Source: Herbidospora yilanensis
Lineage (GTDB): Bacteria > Actinomycetota > Actinomycetes > Streptosporangiales > Streptosporangiaceae
DNA: 64,000 nucleotides
Reading direction: 5' to 3'
NCBI RefSeq assembly: GCF_001570565.1
Contig: NZ_BBXE01000018.1
Coordinates: forward strand, 62,001 to 126,000
Of the stretch, positions 47,988 to 57,537 are shown one piece after another (the first letter of the stretch is position 1; every line of letters starts with the position of its first letter). Position numbers and translations under genes: made by a program. The notes beneath the pieces were generated by a model. That model was not told the DNA's origin and did not search any database. It saw only the letters and a program-made list of their open reading frames with translations.

Positions 47988-48767
47988 GTGTCGGTTCGCC
48001 GAGATCGGCGATCAAGATCTGATCCTGATCGGGTGTGGCGCGTCGTCTCCGCGGGTATCGCGGCCCTCTCGATCGCGGCCGGGCTCACGGGCTGTTCGGG
48101 CACCGGCCTCCTGATCGGCGTCCGTGCGGGCCAGCCCGGCCTGGCCGAGACGCTGCCCGGCGGCGGCTGGTCCGGTTTCGACATCGCCGTGGCCCATTAC
48201 GTGGCCCGGCAGCTCGGCTACCGCAAGGACCAGATCCGGTACACCACCGACCTCGACTCGGCCGACCTGGTGATGGGGCCGGCGCGGGAGCCGTACGTCG
48301 GCCCCTACCTGGTCGCGGCCAAAGACATCCTGGTCCGGGCCCGCGACCGCGACCGGTCGCTGAAGGAGCTGGCCGGGGGGCTCGTGTGCGGCACCCGGGC
48401 CGACACCCTGGGCCTGGCCGGCCGGTTCGGCGCCGAATGGCGGGCCGCCCACCTGGCCGAGGCCAACGTGCCCGCGGCGTGCGGGCCGCTGCTGGCCGAC
48501 CGGCGCACCGACGCCATCATCGCCGACGCGCCCGTGCTGGCCGGCCTCTCGGCCCAGTACCCCGGCCGGTTCCGGCTGGTCGGACGGCCTCTCGCGCAGG
48601 AACGGTACGGGATCGGCCTGTCGGAGCGGACCGAGTCGTGGCGCGACGAGATCGAGGACGCGCTGCGCCAGATGTACGACGACGGTTCGTGGCACCGGGC
48701 CGTCATCGACTACCTGGGCGAGCTCGCCACCCAATACGAGATGCCGCCGGCCCTGGAAAAGCGCTAA
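47988..48767 (+). CDS. Diverged GluB-like substrate-binding lipoprotein
   Basis: 259 residues from GTG 47988, eight bases after gluD with GGTAGG seven bases upstream (a GTG at 48033 is an alternative). Lipobox IAAGLTGCSG. It aligns with GluB along the whole length (GQPGLAETLPGGGWSGFDIAVAHYVARQLGY; FRLVGRPLAQERYGIGLSER; the end YEMPPALEKR matches GluB FATPPALEKY). The segment around the GluB ligand arginine is about 20 residues shorter (SADLVMGPAREPYVGPYLV). The ligand pocket is therefore remodelled: different ligand, or a regulatory non-transporting role. Confidence 0.85.
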   Translation: MSVRRDRRSRSDPDRVWRVVSAGIAALSIAAGLTGCSGTGLLIGVRAGQPGLAETLPGGGWSGFDIAVAHYVARQLGYRKDQIRYTTDLDSADLVMGPAREPYVGPYLVAAKDILVRARDRDRSLKELAGGLVCGTRADTLGLAGRFGAEWRAAHLAEANVPAACGPLLADRRTDAIIADAPVLAGLSAQYPGRFRLVGRPLAQERYGIGLSERTESWRDEIEDALRQMYDDGSWHRAVIDYLGELATQYEMPPALEKR

Positions 48768-48808
48768 CCACGCGACAGCGTCAGCCGGGTTCCGGCAGGA
48801 TGCCGTCC

Positions 48809-50620
48809 ATGCTCCCCGAGCGCACGCCGTTGCCGTACGCCGCCCGCATATCCACCGCCGACGTGGCCCGGTCGGGCCTCAACCTCGGCTTCCCGACCGT
48901 GATCGGCGACGAGGTGTGGTGGGAGGAAGACCGGCCCGCCCAGAACGGCCGCCGGACCATCGTCCACCGCGCCGCCGACGGACGGCGGCGCGAGATCCTG
49001 CCCGCGCCCTGGGACGCGCGCACGCGGGTGCACGAATACGGCGGACGGTCCTATGTCGTCATCCCCGAACTCGGGGTCGTCTTCGCCGAACACTCCGACC
49101 AGCGGCTCTACCTCGTCTCCGACGGAACACCGCGAGCGGTCACCGACGAGGGCGACTGCCGTTACGCCGACCTCTCCTGGGCGCACGGGCGGATATTCGG
49201 CGTACAGGAACGCCACCACGACGACGGAAAGGTGGAGCGCGCCGTCGTGGCCGTCTCGCTCGACGGGTCGGTCTCGGTCATCGCGTCGGGGTCGGACTTC
49301 TACGCCTCCCCCGCGGTCTCCCCCGACGGGGAACACGTGGCCTACATCTGCTGGAACCACCCCCGCATGCCGTGGGTGGGCACCGAGTTGCGGATCACCC
49401 GCATCGACGACGGCTCGTCGTGGACGGTCAAGGGCGGGCAGGCCGAGTCGGTGCTCGCGCCGGCGTGGAAGGACGACCGCAACCTCTACCTGGTGTCCGA
49501 CTGGTCGGGCTGGTGGAACATCTACCAGATCGGCATGTTCGGCACCTCGCCCCGCGCCCTCTACCCCGCCGAGGAGGAGTTCGCGGGCCCGCTGTGGCAA
49601 CTCGGCGGACGGCCCTACGTGGTGCTCGGCGGCGACCGGCTCGGCGTGCTCCACGGGCAGGGCAACCTGCGGCTGGGGGTGCTCGACGTCGAGTCGGGCG
49701 TGCTGACCGACCTCGACGTGCCCTACGACGGCTTCCACCCGGAACTGTCGGCCGACGGCCGGACGCTGGTCGGCCTCGGCTACGGCTGGGACGTGCCCCG
49801 CTCGGTCGTCCGCGTCGACACGGTGACCGGCCGGGTCGAGGGCCTGCGCCGCGACATCGCCGAACTGCCCGACGTGGCCTGCCTCCCCCGCCCCTCGGAG
49901 GTGCTGATCGACCACCGGGTGCCCGCCTACCTCTACGCCCCGCTCGACGCGACCGGGCCGTCCCCGTTCGTGGTGTTCGCCCACGGCGGCCCCACCGCCC
50001 ACGTGACGACGGAGCTCAGCCTGGCACGGGCCTTCTTCACCACACGCGGCATCGGCGTGCTCGACGTGAACTACGGCGGCTCCACCGGCTACGGGCGCGC
50101 CTACCGCGAGAAACTGCGCGGCCGGTGGGGCGCGGTCGACGTCGACGACGTGATCGCCGCCGCCGAATGGCTCGCCTTCTCGGGCCACGCCGACCCCGAC
50201 CGCATCGCGATCCGCGGCGGCAGCGCCGGAGGCTGGACGGTCCTGGCGGCCTGCGCGGCCTCCGGCGTGTTCACCGGGGGCGTGTCGATCGCCGGCGTCA
50301 CCTCGCTCGGCCCGCTGCTGGAGGCCACCCACGACTTCGAGTCCCGGTACGCCGACTGGCTCGCCGGCCCCGACGGCCGGCGCCGCGAGCCGCTGGCCCG
50401 GGTCGGCGAGATCGACTGCCCCGTCCTGCTGCTGCAGGGGCAGAACGACCCGGTCGTGCCGCCGTCACAGGCCGAGACCTTCGTCGCGGCGCTCGCCGCC
50501 CGGGGTGTGCCATGTACCTACCTCGCCTTCGAGGGCGAGGCCCACGGGTTCCGCCGCATCGAGACCAAGACCGCCGCCCTCGCCGCCGAGCTCTCGTTCT
50601 ACCTGCAGATATTCGGCTAG
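48809..50620 (+). CDS. S9 family prolyl-oligopeptidase-like peptidase
   Basis: 603 residues from ATG 48809 (AGGA nine bases upstream). The N-terminal beta-propeller covers about 1-350 (YASPAVSPDGEHVAYICWNHPRMPW; VSDWSGWWNIYQIG). The C-terminal alpha/beta hydrolase has the nucleophile Ser in RGGSAGGWT (near 471), Asp in QNDPVVPPSQ and His in EGEAHGFRR. No signal peptide, so cytoplasmic: an acylaminoacyl- or dipeptidyl-peptidase. Its stop lies 12 bp from that of the convergent CqsA-like gene. Confidence 0.93.
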   Translation: MLPERTPLPYAARISTADVARSGLNLGFPTVIGDEVWWEEDRPAQNGRRTIVHRAADGRRREILPAPWDARTRVHEYGGRSYVVIPELGVVFAEHSDQRLYLVSDGTPRAVTDEGDCRYADLSWAHGRIFGVQERHHDDGKVERAVVAVSLDGSVSVIASGSDFYASPAVSPDGEHVAYICWNHPRMPWVGTELRITRIDDGSSWTVKGGQAESVLAPAWKDDRNLYLVSDWSGWWNIYQIGMFGTSPRALYPAEEEFAGPLWQLGGRPYVVLGGDRLGVLHGQGNLRLGVLDVESGVLTDLDVPYDGFHPELSADGRTLVGLGYGWDVPRSVVRVDTVTGRVEGLRRDIAELPDVACLPRPSEVLIDHRVPAYLYAPLDATGPSPFVVFAHGGPTAHVTTELSLARAFFTTRGIGVLDVNYGGSTGYGRAYREKLRGRWGAVDVDDVIAAAEWLAFSGHADPDRIAIRGGSAGGWTVLAACAASGVFTGGVSIAGVTSLGPLLEATHDFESRYADWLAGPDGRRREPLARVGEIDCPVLLLQGQNDPVVPPSQAETFVAALAARGVPCTYLAFEGEAHGFRRIETKTAALAAELSFYLQIFG

Positions 50621-50631
50621 CGGCCCGATGA

Positions 50632-51798
50632 TCAACGCCAGCGATCCCGCACGGACTCGCAGGCCGCGATGATCCGGTCGACGTCGTCGTCGCCGAGCCC
50701 CGCGTGCAGCGACAGCCTGACCAGCGCCCGGTCCCGGGGCGTCGCCGGCGGCGCGAACACCGCACCGAACACGCCGTGCTCCTCCAGCAGTTCGCGGACC
50801 TCGATGGTGGCCCACTCCGTCCCGGTCTGGAGCGCCACGATCTGGCTCACCGAGCCCTCCAGGTCGAAGCCGAGGGCCGCGACCTCGTCGCGCACCCACT
50901 CCGACACCTGGTGGAGCCGGTCGCGCCGCCACTCGTCGGCCCGCACGGCCTCCAGCGTCGCCGACAGGCCCGCCACGTCGTGCGCCGGCAGCGCCGAGGA
51001 GAACACCGCGGGGAAGGACTCCAGCCGGAAGTAGGGGACGAAGGCCGGGTCGGTGGCCGTGACGAACCCGGCCCGCCCGGCGAAGGCCTTGGAGAGGCTG
51101 GCGATCCGGAAGTGCACCCGGTGGGCCAGGCCGAGCTCGACGACCATTCCGGCGCCCAGCGGACCGGTCGTGCCGAGCGAGTGGGACTCGTCGACCACGA
51201 GCACGCACCCGGTCTCCTCGGCCAGGTCGCACATCTCCCTGAGGGGGCAGTGGCTCCCGTTCGTGCTGTAGAGGGCGTCGACCGCGATCACCCCGGGGCC
51301 GTGGCGGTCGGTCCGCGACCGCAGGTGGCCCAGGTCGTTGTGGCGGAACACGTGCAGCGGCGCGCCCGCCAGCCGCGCCCCGGCGGCGAGGGACATGTGG
51401 GCGATCTGGTCGACGTACACGGGGGTGTGCGCGTCGCTGATCGCCTGCAGGAGGCCGAGGTTCGCGTCCCATCCCGACTGGCACAACACCCCGGCGGGCG
51501 CGTGCATGTGGGCGGCCAGATCCCGTTCCAGGACGAGCTGGGGGTGGTCGCCGTGGACGTACACCCCCGACGCGAGTGTGCCGAGGCCGTCGGCCAGGCT
51601 GTCGGCGATGCTCTTGGCGACCCGATCGTCACCGGCCAGGGCCAGGTAGTCGTTGCTGTTGACCAGGACGTCACCCGCCTCCGGCGACCGTCCGAAGAAG
51701 AGTTCCCGGCCACCCCACTCCCCGGCCACCCTGGCCTCGTGGAACCGTTCGACCCGGGCCCGGACACGAGCGGCGGCGGGCGGGGAAGACGTGGTCAT
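50632..51798 (-). CDS. CqsA-like PLP-dependent alpha-aminoketone synthase
   Basis: 388 residues from ATG 51798. Fold-type I PLP enzyme of the alpha-oxoamine synthase family (relatives: BioF, Kbl, SPT). K237 in IASLSKAFAGRAG is the PLP lysine; D203 and H206 are in VVDESHSLGT. It resembles Vibrio CqsA far more than BioF: NSNDYLALA, LCQSGWDANLGLLQ, VYVDQIAHMSLAAGARLAGA, DRHGPGVIAVDALYST, LVVDESHSLGTTGPLGAGMV, ELLEEHGVFGAVFAPPAT, and the length is almost the same as CqsA (389). CqsA joins an acyl-CoA with S-adenosylmethionine to make the CAI-1 precursor. No bio genes or CqsS-type sensor are adjacent. Product unknown; the family call is firm, the signalling role is inference. Confidence 0.85.
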   Translation of the reverse strand: MTTSSPPAAARVRARVERFHEARVAGEWGGRELFFGRSPEAGDVLVNSNDYLALAGDDRVAKSIADSLADGLGTLASGVYVHGDHPQLVLERDLAAHMHAPAGVLCQSGWDANLGLLQAISDAHTPVYVDQIAHMSLAAGARLAGAPLHVFRHNDLGHLRSRTDRHGPGVIAVDALYSTNGSHCPLREMCDLAEETGCVLVVDESHSLGTTGPLGAGMVVELGLAHRVHFRIASLSKAFAGRAGFVTATDPAFVPYFRLESFPAVFSSALPAHDVAGLSATLEAVRADEWRRDRLHQVSEWVRDEVAALGFDLEGSVSQIVALQTGTEWATIEVRELLEEHGVFGAVFAPPATPRDRALVRLSLHAGLGDDDVDRIIAACESVRDRWR

Positions 51799-52266
51799 CG
51801 CACCAAGCTTTCTCTGAGCCGTAAAGTGATCTTTCAACAACACAGAGTGATACAACGCGACGGGTATCGAATGCCACCCGGAACGGGTCAAGATCGCCCC
51901 AGCAAGCGCGCCAGGCCTTCACGATCAGCGAGGTCACCGTGCCGGGTGGCTCATCATCGGCACGTGCGAGTTGTCGATCTCGACGATGAGGCCCCCGGCC
52001 ATGAGTGGTATCAGCCCGCTCATCGTCGGCCGGACGACTGAGGCGGCGAATCATGTGGTCTTCGTAGTCTTCCGGAGCCGGTCACGGCCACTCGGCTGGA
52101 TGGGTGGGCGAAGCCGTAATGGAAGAAAAGCCTTTCACCGGCGACGGCGAGAACGACGAGCGGCCGACGACCACAACGGCGAGTGGTTCTTCTCAGGCCG
52201 ACCGAGCCGACCTTACGACTCGCCCCCGGGCTCACTGGCGTGTGCTCGGCCGCACGCGGGGACGGG
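51799..52266. other. Long intergenic region between rny and the CqsA-like gene
   Basis: 468 bp without a supported gene. The part nearest the CqsA-like gene is less GC-rich than the surroundings and should contain its promoter; AGTGAT is repeated at 51825 and 51846, 21 bp or two helical turns apart. Small open frames here lack ribosome binding sites. No terminator was recognised after rny. Confidence 0.5.
51825..51851 (-). promoter_or_regulatory. Direct repeat AGTGAT in the CqsA-like gene leader
   Basis: Two AGTGAT copies start at 51825 and 51846, each followed after a few bases by CAAC. They lie 27-53 bp upstream of the ATG at 51798. The two-turn spacing suggests binding by a dimeric regulator, though six bases can recur by chance. 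Confidence 0.3.
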
Positions 52267-53907
52267 TCAGCGGGCGAACTCCGTCGCTCTCGACTCCCTG
52301 ACGACCGTGATGCGGATCTGGCCCGGGTAGGTCAGTTCCTCCTCGACCTGCTTGGCCACGTCACGGGCGATGACCTGGGCCTGGATGTCATCGACGTTGT
52401 CGGGCCGGACCATCACGCGGATCTCGCGGCCCGCCTGCATGGCGAAGACCTTCTCCACGCCCTCGTGCCCCTGGGCGATCTCCTCCAGGCGCTCCAGGCG
52501 CTTCACGTAGGCCTCCAGGCTCTCCCGCCGCGCCCCCGGGCGGCTGCCGCTGATCGCGTCGGCGGCCTGGGTGAGAACCGCTTCGACGGTACGCACCTCG
52601 ACCTCGTTGTGGTGGGCCTCGATGGCGTGGACGACGTCGTCGTGCTCGCCGTAGCGGCGGGCGATCTCGGCGCCGATCAGGGCATGGCTGCCCTCGACCT
52701 CGTGGGTGAGGGCCTTGCCGATGTCGTGGAGCAGCGCGCAGCGCTTGACGAGGTCGCGGTCGAGGCGCAGCTCGGAGGCCATGATGCCGGCGATGTGGGC
52801 CGACTCGATGAGGTGCTTGAGCACGTTCTGGCCGTAGGAGGTGCGGTAGCGCAACTGCCCGAGGAGGGTGATCAGCTCGGGGTGCATCTCGGTGATGCCG
52901 AGTTCGACGAGGGCGTCCTCACCGGCACGTACACACAGATCCCGGACCTCGGCGCGGCTGCGCTCGTAGGCCTCCTCGATGCGCTGCGGGTGGATGCGCC
53001 CGTCGAGGACCAGCTTCTCGAGTGTCAGCCGCGCGGTCTCGCGGCGCACCGGATCGAAACACGACAGCAGCACCGCCTCGGGGGTGTCGTCGATGATCAG
53101 GTTCACGCCGGTCGTCGACTCGAAGGCCCGGATGTTGCGGCCCTCGCGCCCGATGATGCGCCCCTTCATCTCGTCACCGGGCAGGTGCAGCACACTGACG
53201 ACCGACTCGGCCGTCTGCTCGGTGGCGACCCGCTGCACCGCCAGCGTCACGATCTTGCAAGCCCGCTTCTCGCCCTCCTTGCGGGCATCGCTCTCGATCT
53301 CGCGGACGATCAGCGCCGCCTCGCGCTTCGCCTGGTTCTCGATCTCCTTGACGAGCTCGCCCTTGGCCTGGTCGGCGGTCAGCCCGGCCAGCCGTTCGAG
53401 GATCTCCCGCCGCTGCTCCCCCAGCTTCTCGAGCTCGGCCCGCCGGTCGGCCAGGTCGGTCTCGCTCTCGGCCAGCCTCCCGGCCCGTTCGAGGTGCGCG
53501 CGCCCCTCTTCGTCGAGCCGCCGCTCCCGCTCCGCCAGCCGGCTTTCCCGCCGTTCGAGGTCGGCGCGCAGTTCCTTCAGCTCGTTCTTCAGGACGCGCG
53601 ACTCCTCCTCGACCTCCCGCCGCATCAGCGCCGCCCCTTCGACGAGCGCCTCGGACTTCCGGATGATCTCCCCGGCGTCGTTCTCGGCCTTGTCGCGGAT
53701 CTCCGCCGCCTCTTCGCGCGCCCTCTCCAGCTCCTTCTCCCGGAGGCTCTCGCTGAGCTCCAAGCGGATCTGGTCAAGCTGCTCCTGACTCGGACCGAGC
53801 TCTTTCGGGGCGGTACGCCGCAGCAAAATGATCAGGAGGGCCGCAATCGCCGCGAAGGCAAGCAGCAGCACCGCCACTGCCAGCACGATCACGATCGTCA
53901 TGTCCAT
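52267..53907 (-). CDS. rny: Ribonuclease Y
   Basis: 546 residues from ATG 53907 (AGGGG nine bases upstream; in-frame starts at 53913 and 53901 also exist). Endoribonuclease that starts mRNA decay at the membrane. One N-terminal helix (IVIVLAVAVLLLAFAAIAALLIILL), a long charged coiled coil to about residue 200, a KH domain (GDEMKGRIIGREGRNIRAFESTTGV) and an HD domain with the metal pair in LLHDIGKA near 390. Full family length with intact motifs. Confidence 0.95.
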   Translation of the reverse strand: MDMTIVIVLAVAVLLLAFAAIAALLIILLRRTAPKELGPSQEQLDQIRLELSESLREKELERAREEAAEIRDKAENDAGEIIRKSEALVEGAALMRREVEEESRVLKNELKELRADLERRESRLAERERRLDEEGRAHLERAGRLAESETDLADRRAELEKLGEQRREILERLAGLTADQAKGELVKEIENQAKREAALIVREIESDARKEGEKRACKIVTLAVQRVATEQTAESVVSVLHLPGDEMKGRIIGREGRNIRAFESTTGVNLIIDDTPEAVLLSCFDPVRRETARLTLEKLVLDGRIHPQRIEEAYERSRAEVRDLCVRAGEDALVELGITEMHPELITLLGQLRYRTSYGQNVLKHLIESAHIAGIMASELRLDRDLVKRCALLHDIGKALTHEVEGSHALIGAEIARRYGEHDDVVHAIEAHHNEVEVRTVEAVLTQAADAISGSRPGARRESLEAYVKRLERLEEIAQGHEGVEKVFAMQAGREIRVMVRPDNVDDIQAQVIARDVAKQVEEELTYPGQIRITVVRESRATEFAR

Positions 53908-53966
53908 GCGCACCCACCCCTTCTAGCGTCAAGCCGACAAGGGGTCACCAGCACAGCACGAAGAGA

Positions 53967-54014
53967 CCTGGTGGCACCACCAGGGCATATATTCGTACCC
54001 CGAAACGATCGGGG
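53967..54014 (-). promoter_or_regulatory. Two hairpins in the rny upstream region
   Basis: CCTGGTGGCACCACCAGG at 53967-53984 is a perfect 8-bp-arm hairpin. CCCCGA and TCGGGG five bases apart form a second at 53998-54014. They lie 60-107 bp before the rny start. Structured leaders allow RNase genes to control their own mRNA in other systems, but they may instead end transcription from upstream. Confidence 0.35.
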
Positions 54015-54074
54015 CCGTGGTTCACCGTTATGGCAATCCGCGCTGCGCGGAGTAACTCCTCACTGCGGTCGAGG

Positions 54075-54290
54075 TTAAGCGTCATTCGGGTAACGAGCAA
54101 GCAAAGACGCGGCAGGTGGCGAGTTTTTCTCGATCATCATTTCCCGGTTTCCGGACGAGCCGGACGGGGCACCCGATGACAGACCGGGTTTGATCCATTT
54201 CGCTACGTCATGGGCGATGCGCGCCAGATGCCGCGAAGACGGCGTTACGACGAGGGCCCAGATGCGGCCAAGAAATGCGATCAGGATCAT
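54075..54290 (-). CDS. Possible small basic protein, 71 residues
   Basis: Open frame from ATG 54290 reading MILIAFLGRIWALVVTPSSR, then a helical basic stretch (HLARIAHDVAKWIKPG). No clear ribosome binding site, and GC at the third codon position is lower than in the neighbouring genes. The hydrophobic start followed by basic residues resembles small actinobacterial membrane-edge proteins, but I do not recognise it. It could be non-coding. Confidence 0.25.
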   Translation of the reverse strand: MILIAFLGRIWALVVTPSSRHLARIAHDVAKWIKPGLSSGAPSGSSGNREMMIEKNSPPAASLLARYPNDA

Positions 54291-54506
54291 TTCAGCACGG
54301 GGGCGGTCATAATCGGCGTCAAGACACGCGGAGACCGGATGACCCCAGACACCCCTAACGGGACGACCCGGACCCGGGCCGGCCATGGCGCGACACGGGC
54401 CTGAACTCGGCAGGGCGAGCGGATGGGTCTGCCGGGAAGTGAGGACCTCGCGGAGCGACCCGCCGAGACGGTCACAGAGAATACGGGGGGCCGTCCGCCG
54501 GGACCG

Positions 54507-55817
54507 TCACAGAGAATCGAGGTAGCCGCCCTCCTCGGACGTCTCCTCCCCCTCGGCCTCCAGGGCCTCCCTGACGATCCGGAACGCCAGCCCCGCCGGA
54601 TATCCCTTTCGCGCCAGCATGCCGACGAGCTTGCGGGTCCGGGCGCGTGGATCGGCGCCCCTGGTCGAGCCCAGCTTCCGGGCCACGAGCCGCCGGGCCG
54701 TCTCGACCTCCTCGTCGGGATCGAGCCGCTCGACGGCCTCCTTGACCATCTCCTCCTCGACCCCGCGATGCCGCAACTCCTGAGCCAGCGCCCGCCGCGC
54801 GAGCCCCCGCCCGTGGTGACGCGAGCTCACCCACATGGCGGCGAACGCCTGGTCGTCGATCAGCCCGACCTCGGAGAACCGTTCGAGGACACGTTCGGCC
54901 ACCTCGGCGGGGATCTCCCGCTTCAGCAGGGCCTCGGCGAGCTGGGCGCGTGTCCGGGGGGCGAGGGTCAGCAGGCGCAGGCAGATCCCCCGCGCCCGCG
55001 CTTCGGGATCGGAACTCTGCTCCTCGGAGAACGGCCCCCGCCGCTTCGACGGACCACCGGAACCGCCACCGACGCCGTCACTGCCGAAGAGCCCGTCACC
55101 CTCATCGGGGTCGCCGCCATTCGAGTCATCGCGGCGCGAAGCGCGCCGTCCCGCCCTGCCGGTCTTCGGCCGACGCCCACGTCTGCCCCGCCCGGCGGGT
55201 TCCTCATCCGGCAGACCGCCCCAGTCGAGCGGATTCGGGCGATCATCCGCTGCCGCGCCGTCGCCCCCGTCACCACCGGGGAACAGATCCGCGTGACGCG
55301 GCCCATCGGACGCCTGGCCCACCGCCCCCCAGACATCGGCATCAGAAGACGCGCGAGACGACCCTCCGGACAGGCCGCCGGCATGGCGGGGCCCGGAGAC
55401 CGTGTCATCGCCGGACGCCGATCCCGCGTCGTCAGACGGCCGGTCGGATCGTGCACGCTCCCGCTCATCGGGAGAGTCACGACGGCCGGGGACCCACATG
55501 TTTCGCCCGTCGGAAGCCGAGCCGACCGACCCGAGGGCCGAGGCGCCGGCCCCATCCCCGATCAACGGGCCCGAGTGCTCGCCCGGGTCGTCGTCGAACG
55601 CGGCGCCCGGCCATGCCTCGCCGCCGTCGCGTACCGTCTCCGGGTCGATCTCCGACCATGCCGGGCCGCCCGAGGTCCACTCGGAGCGCGAATCCGGGAA
55701 GCCCCATCCCGGGGGGTCGGACTCGCGCTCGTCGGCCCATCGGTCGTCGTCATGCGGCCACCCGGGGCGGCCCCAGGCGCCCCGGTCGTCGTCGTGCCAG
55801 GAGTCGGAAGGTCGCAC
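54507..55817 (-). CDS. recX: Regulatory protein RecX with long acidic N-terminal extension
   Basis: 436 residues. The RecX domain is the last 160 residues: ARGICLRLLTLAPRTRAQLAEALLKREIPAEVAERVLERFSEVGLIDDQAFA, then RRALAQELRHRGVEEEM and RKLVGMLARKGYPAGLAFRIVREAL. The first 275 residues are low-complexity, rich in Asp, Gly, Ser, Pro and Trp, with a basic patch (RGRRGRRPKTGRAGRRASRR). RecX proteins are normally about 150-260 residues, so the extension is unusual. RecX inhibits RecA filaments. It starts 8 bp after recA and is co-transcribed with it. Confidence 0.9.
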   Translation of the reverse strand: MRPSDSWHDDDRGAWGRPGWPHDDDRWADERESDPPGWGFPDSRSEWTSGGPAWSEIDPETVRDGGEAWPGAAFDDDPGEHSGPLIGDGAGASALGSVGSASDGRNMWVPGRRDSPDERERARSDRPSDDAGSASGDDTVSGPRHAGGLSGGSSRASSDADVWGAVGQASDGPRHADLFPGGDGGDGAAADDRPNPLDWGGLPDEEPAGRGRRGRRPKTGRAGRRASRRDDSNGGDPDEGDGLFGSDGVGGGSGGPSKRRGPFSEEQSSDPEARARGICLRLLTLAPRTRAQLAEALLKREIPAEVAERVLERFSEVGLIDDQAFAAMWVSSRHHGRGLARRALAQELRHRGVEEEMVKEAVERLDPDEEVETARRLVARKLGSTRGADPRARTRKLVGMLARKGYPAGLAFRIVREALEAEGEETSEEGGYLDSL

Positions 55818-55825
55818 CGGATCGG

Positions 55826-56923
<1,098 letters not shown>

Positions 56924-56967
56924 TGGGGTGCCCCCTGTGAGGGTCGTGGGTTGTTCCGGTCAACGGA

Positions 56968-56989
56968 ACGCTATGGGGTGCCACTGACA
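56968..56989 (-). promoter_or_regulatory. RecA-NDp (PafBC-type) promoter of recA
   Basis: On the minus strand TGTCAGT (56989-56983), nine bases, TAGCGT (56973-56968). It matches the mycobacterial recA P1 pattern TGTCAGT, nine bases, TAGTGT. The start site would be near 56961, inside the dyad GTTCCG/CGGAAC at 56953-56969, leaving a leader of about 38 nt. Confidence 0.75.
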
Positions 56990-57031
56990 TTTTCTGGAGA
57001 CGCTGCCTCCAGGGCGGCAGCACAAATATAG

Positions 57032-57047
57032 CCGAACGACTGTTCGA
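57032..57047 (-). promoter_or_regulatory. LexA (SOS) box upstream of recA
   Basis: CCGAACGACTGTTCGA contains GAAC, four bases, GTTC, the actinobacterial SOS box, and differs from the TCGAACnnnnGTTCGA form at one base. It lies 109 bp upstream of the recA start, further out than the RecA-NDp promoter, the same two-promoter arrangement as in mycobacteria. A wider dyad CGAAC/GTTCG spans 57056-57074. Confidence 0.75.
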
Positions 57048-57208
57048 CCACACCTCGAACGGGCCATCGGTTCGGGAAAGGGAACCCATCCGGAAGGTCA
57101 CATTCCCGGGCATTGTGATCAGGGTGTTGCCATGCCGTTGACCTGCGGCGATCCTGGAGGAGACGGGCGAATCAGCCAGACCAGAACCGCGAGTGAGAAG
57201 GCGGCGCC

Positions 57209-57472
57209 GTGTCGACCGAAAACGAACGCCGTACTCTCCTTGAGGCGCTCGCCGAACGGCTTCCGGGGCGAGGGCTCCAGGGGCGGATGCTCGGCGGGGG
57301 CGAGCCCGTGTTGTGGATCTGGCATCCCCGTACGAACCGGCAGACGATCGTCTTCGCCACGCAGTCGGCCGGGGGGTGGTTGTTCCTCTGGTCGCCCGAC
57401 GGGCAGGAAGACGCCGCCGATCCCGACGTGGCCGCCGACACCCTCGGGAAACTCCTCTCTCAGGCCGCTTGA
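57209..57472 (+). CDS. Small hypothetical protein, 87 residues
   Basis: GTG start with GAGAAGG upstream. MSTENERRTLLEALAERLPG, then EPVLWIWHPRTNRQTIVFATQSAGGWLFLWSPDG: a compact alpha/beta protein with several Trp. Similar small proteins occur near recA in actinobacteria, but I cannot name a family. Divergent from recA. Confidence 0.7.
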   Translation: MSTENERRTLLEALAERLPGRGLQGRMLGGGEPVLWIWHPRTNRQTIVFATQSAGGWLFLWSPDGQEDAADPDVAADTLGKLLSQAA

Positions 57473-57537
57473 CACTCCTTCTCCACAAATGTGTGGCACC
57501 CTGATCCGTTGAGCCCCACGCGGTGAGGAGACGACAC

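Larger units (their letters stand above)
53908..54506. other. Intergenic region between recX and rny
   Basis: About 600 bp. It contains two hairpins near rny and one weak small open frame (54075-54290, listed separately). The rest gives no gene or recognised RNA. Confidence 0.5.

Noticed and set aside
50632-51798. Annotation as BioF (8-amino-7-oxononanoate synthase)
   Set aside because: The characteristic blocks and total length fit CqsA far better, and no bio genes are near.
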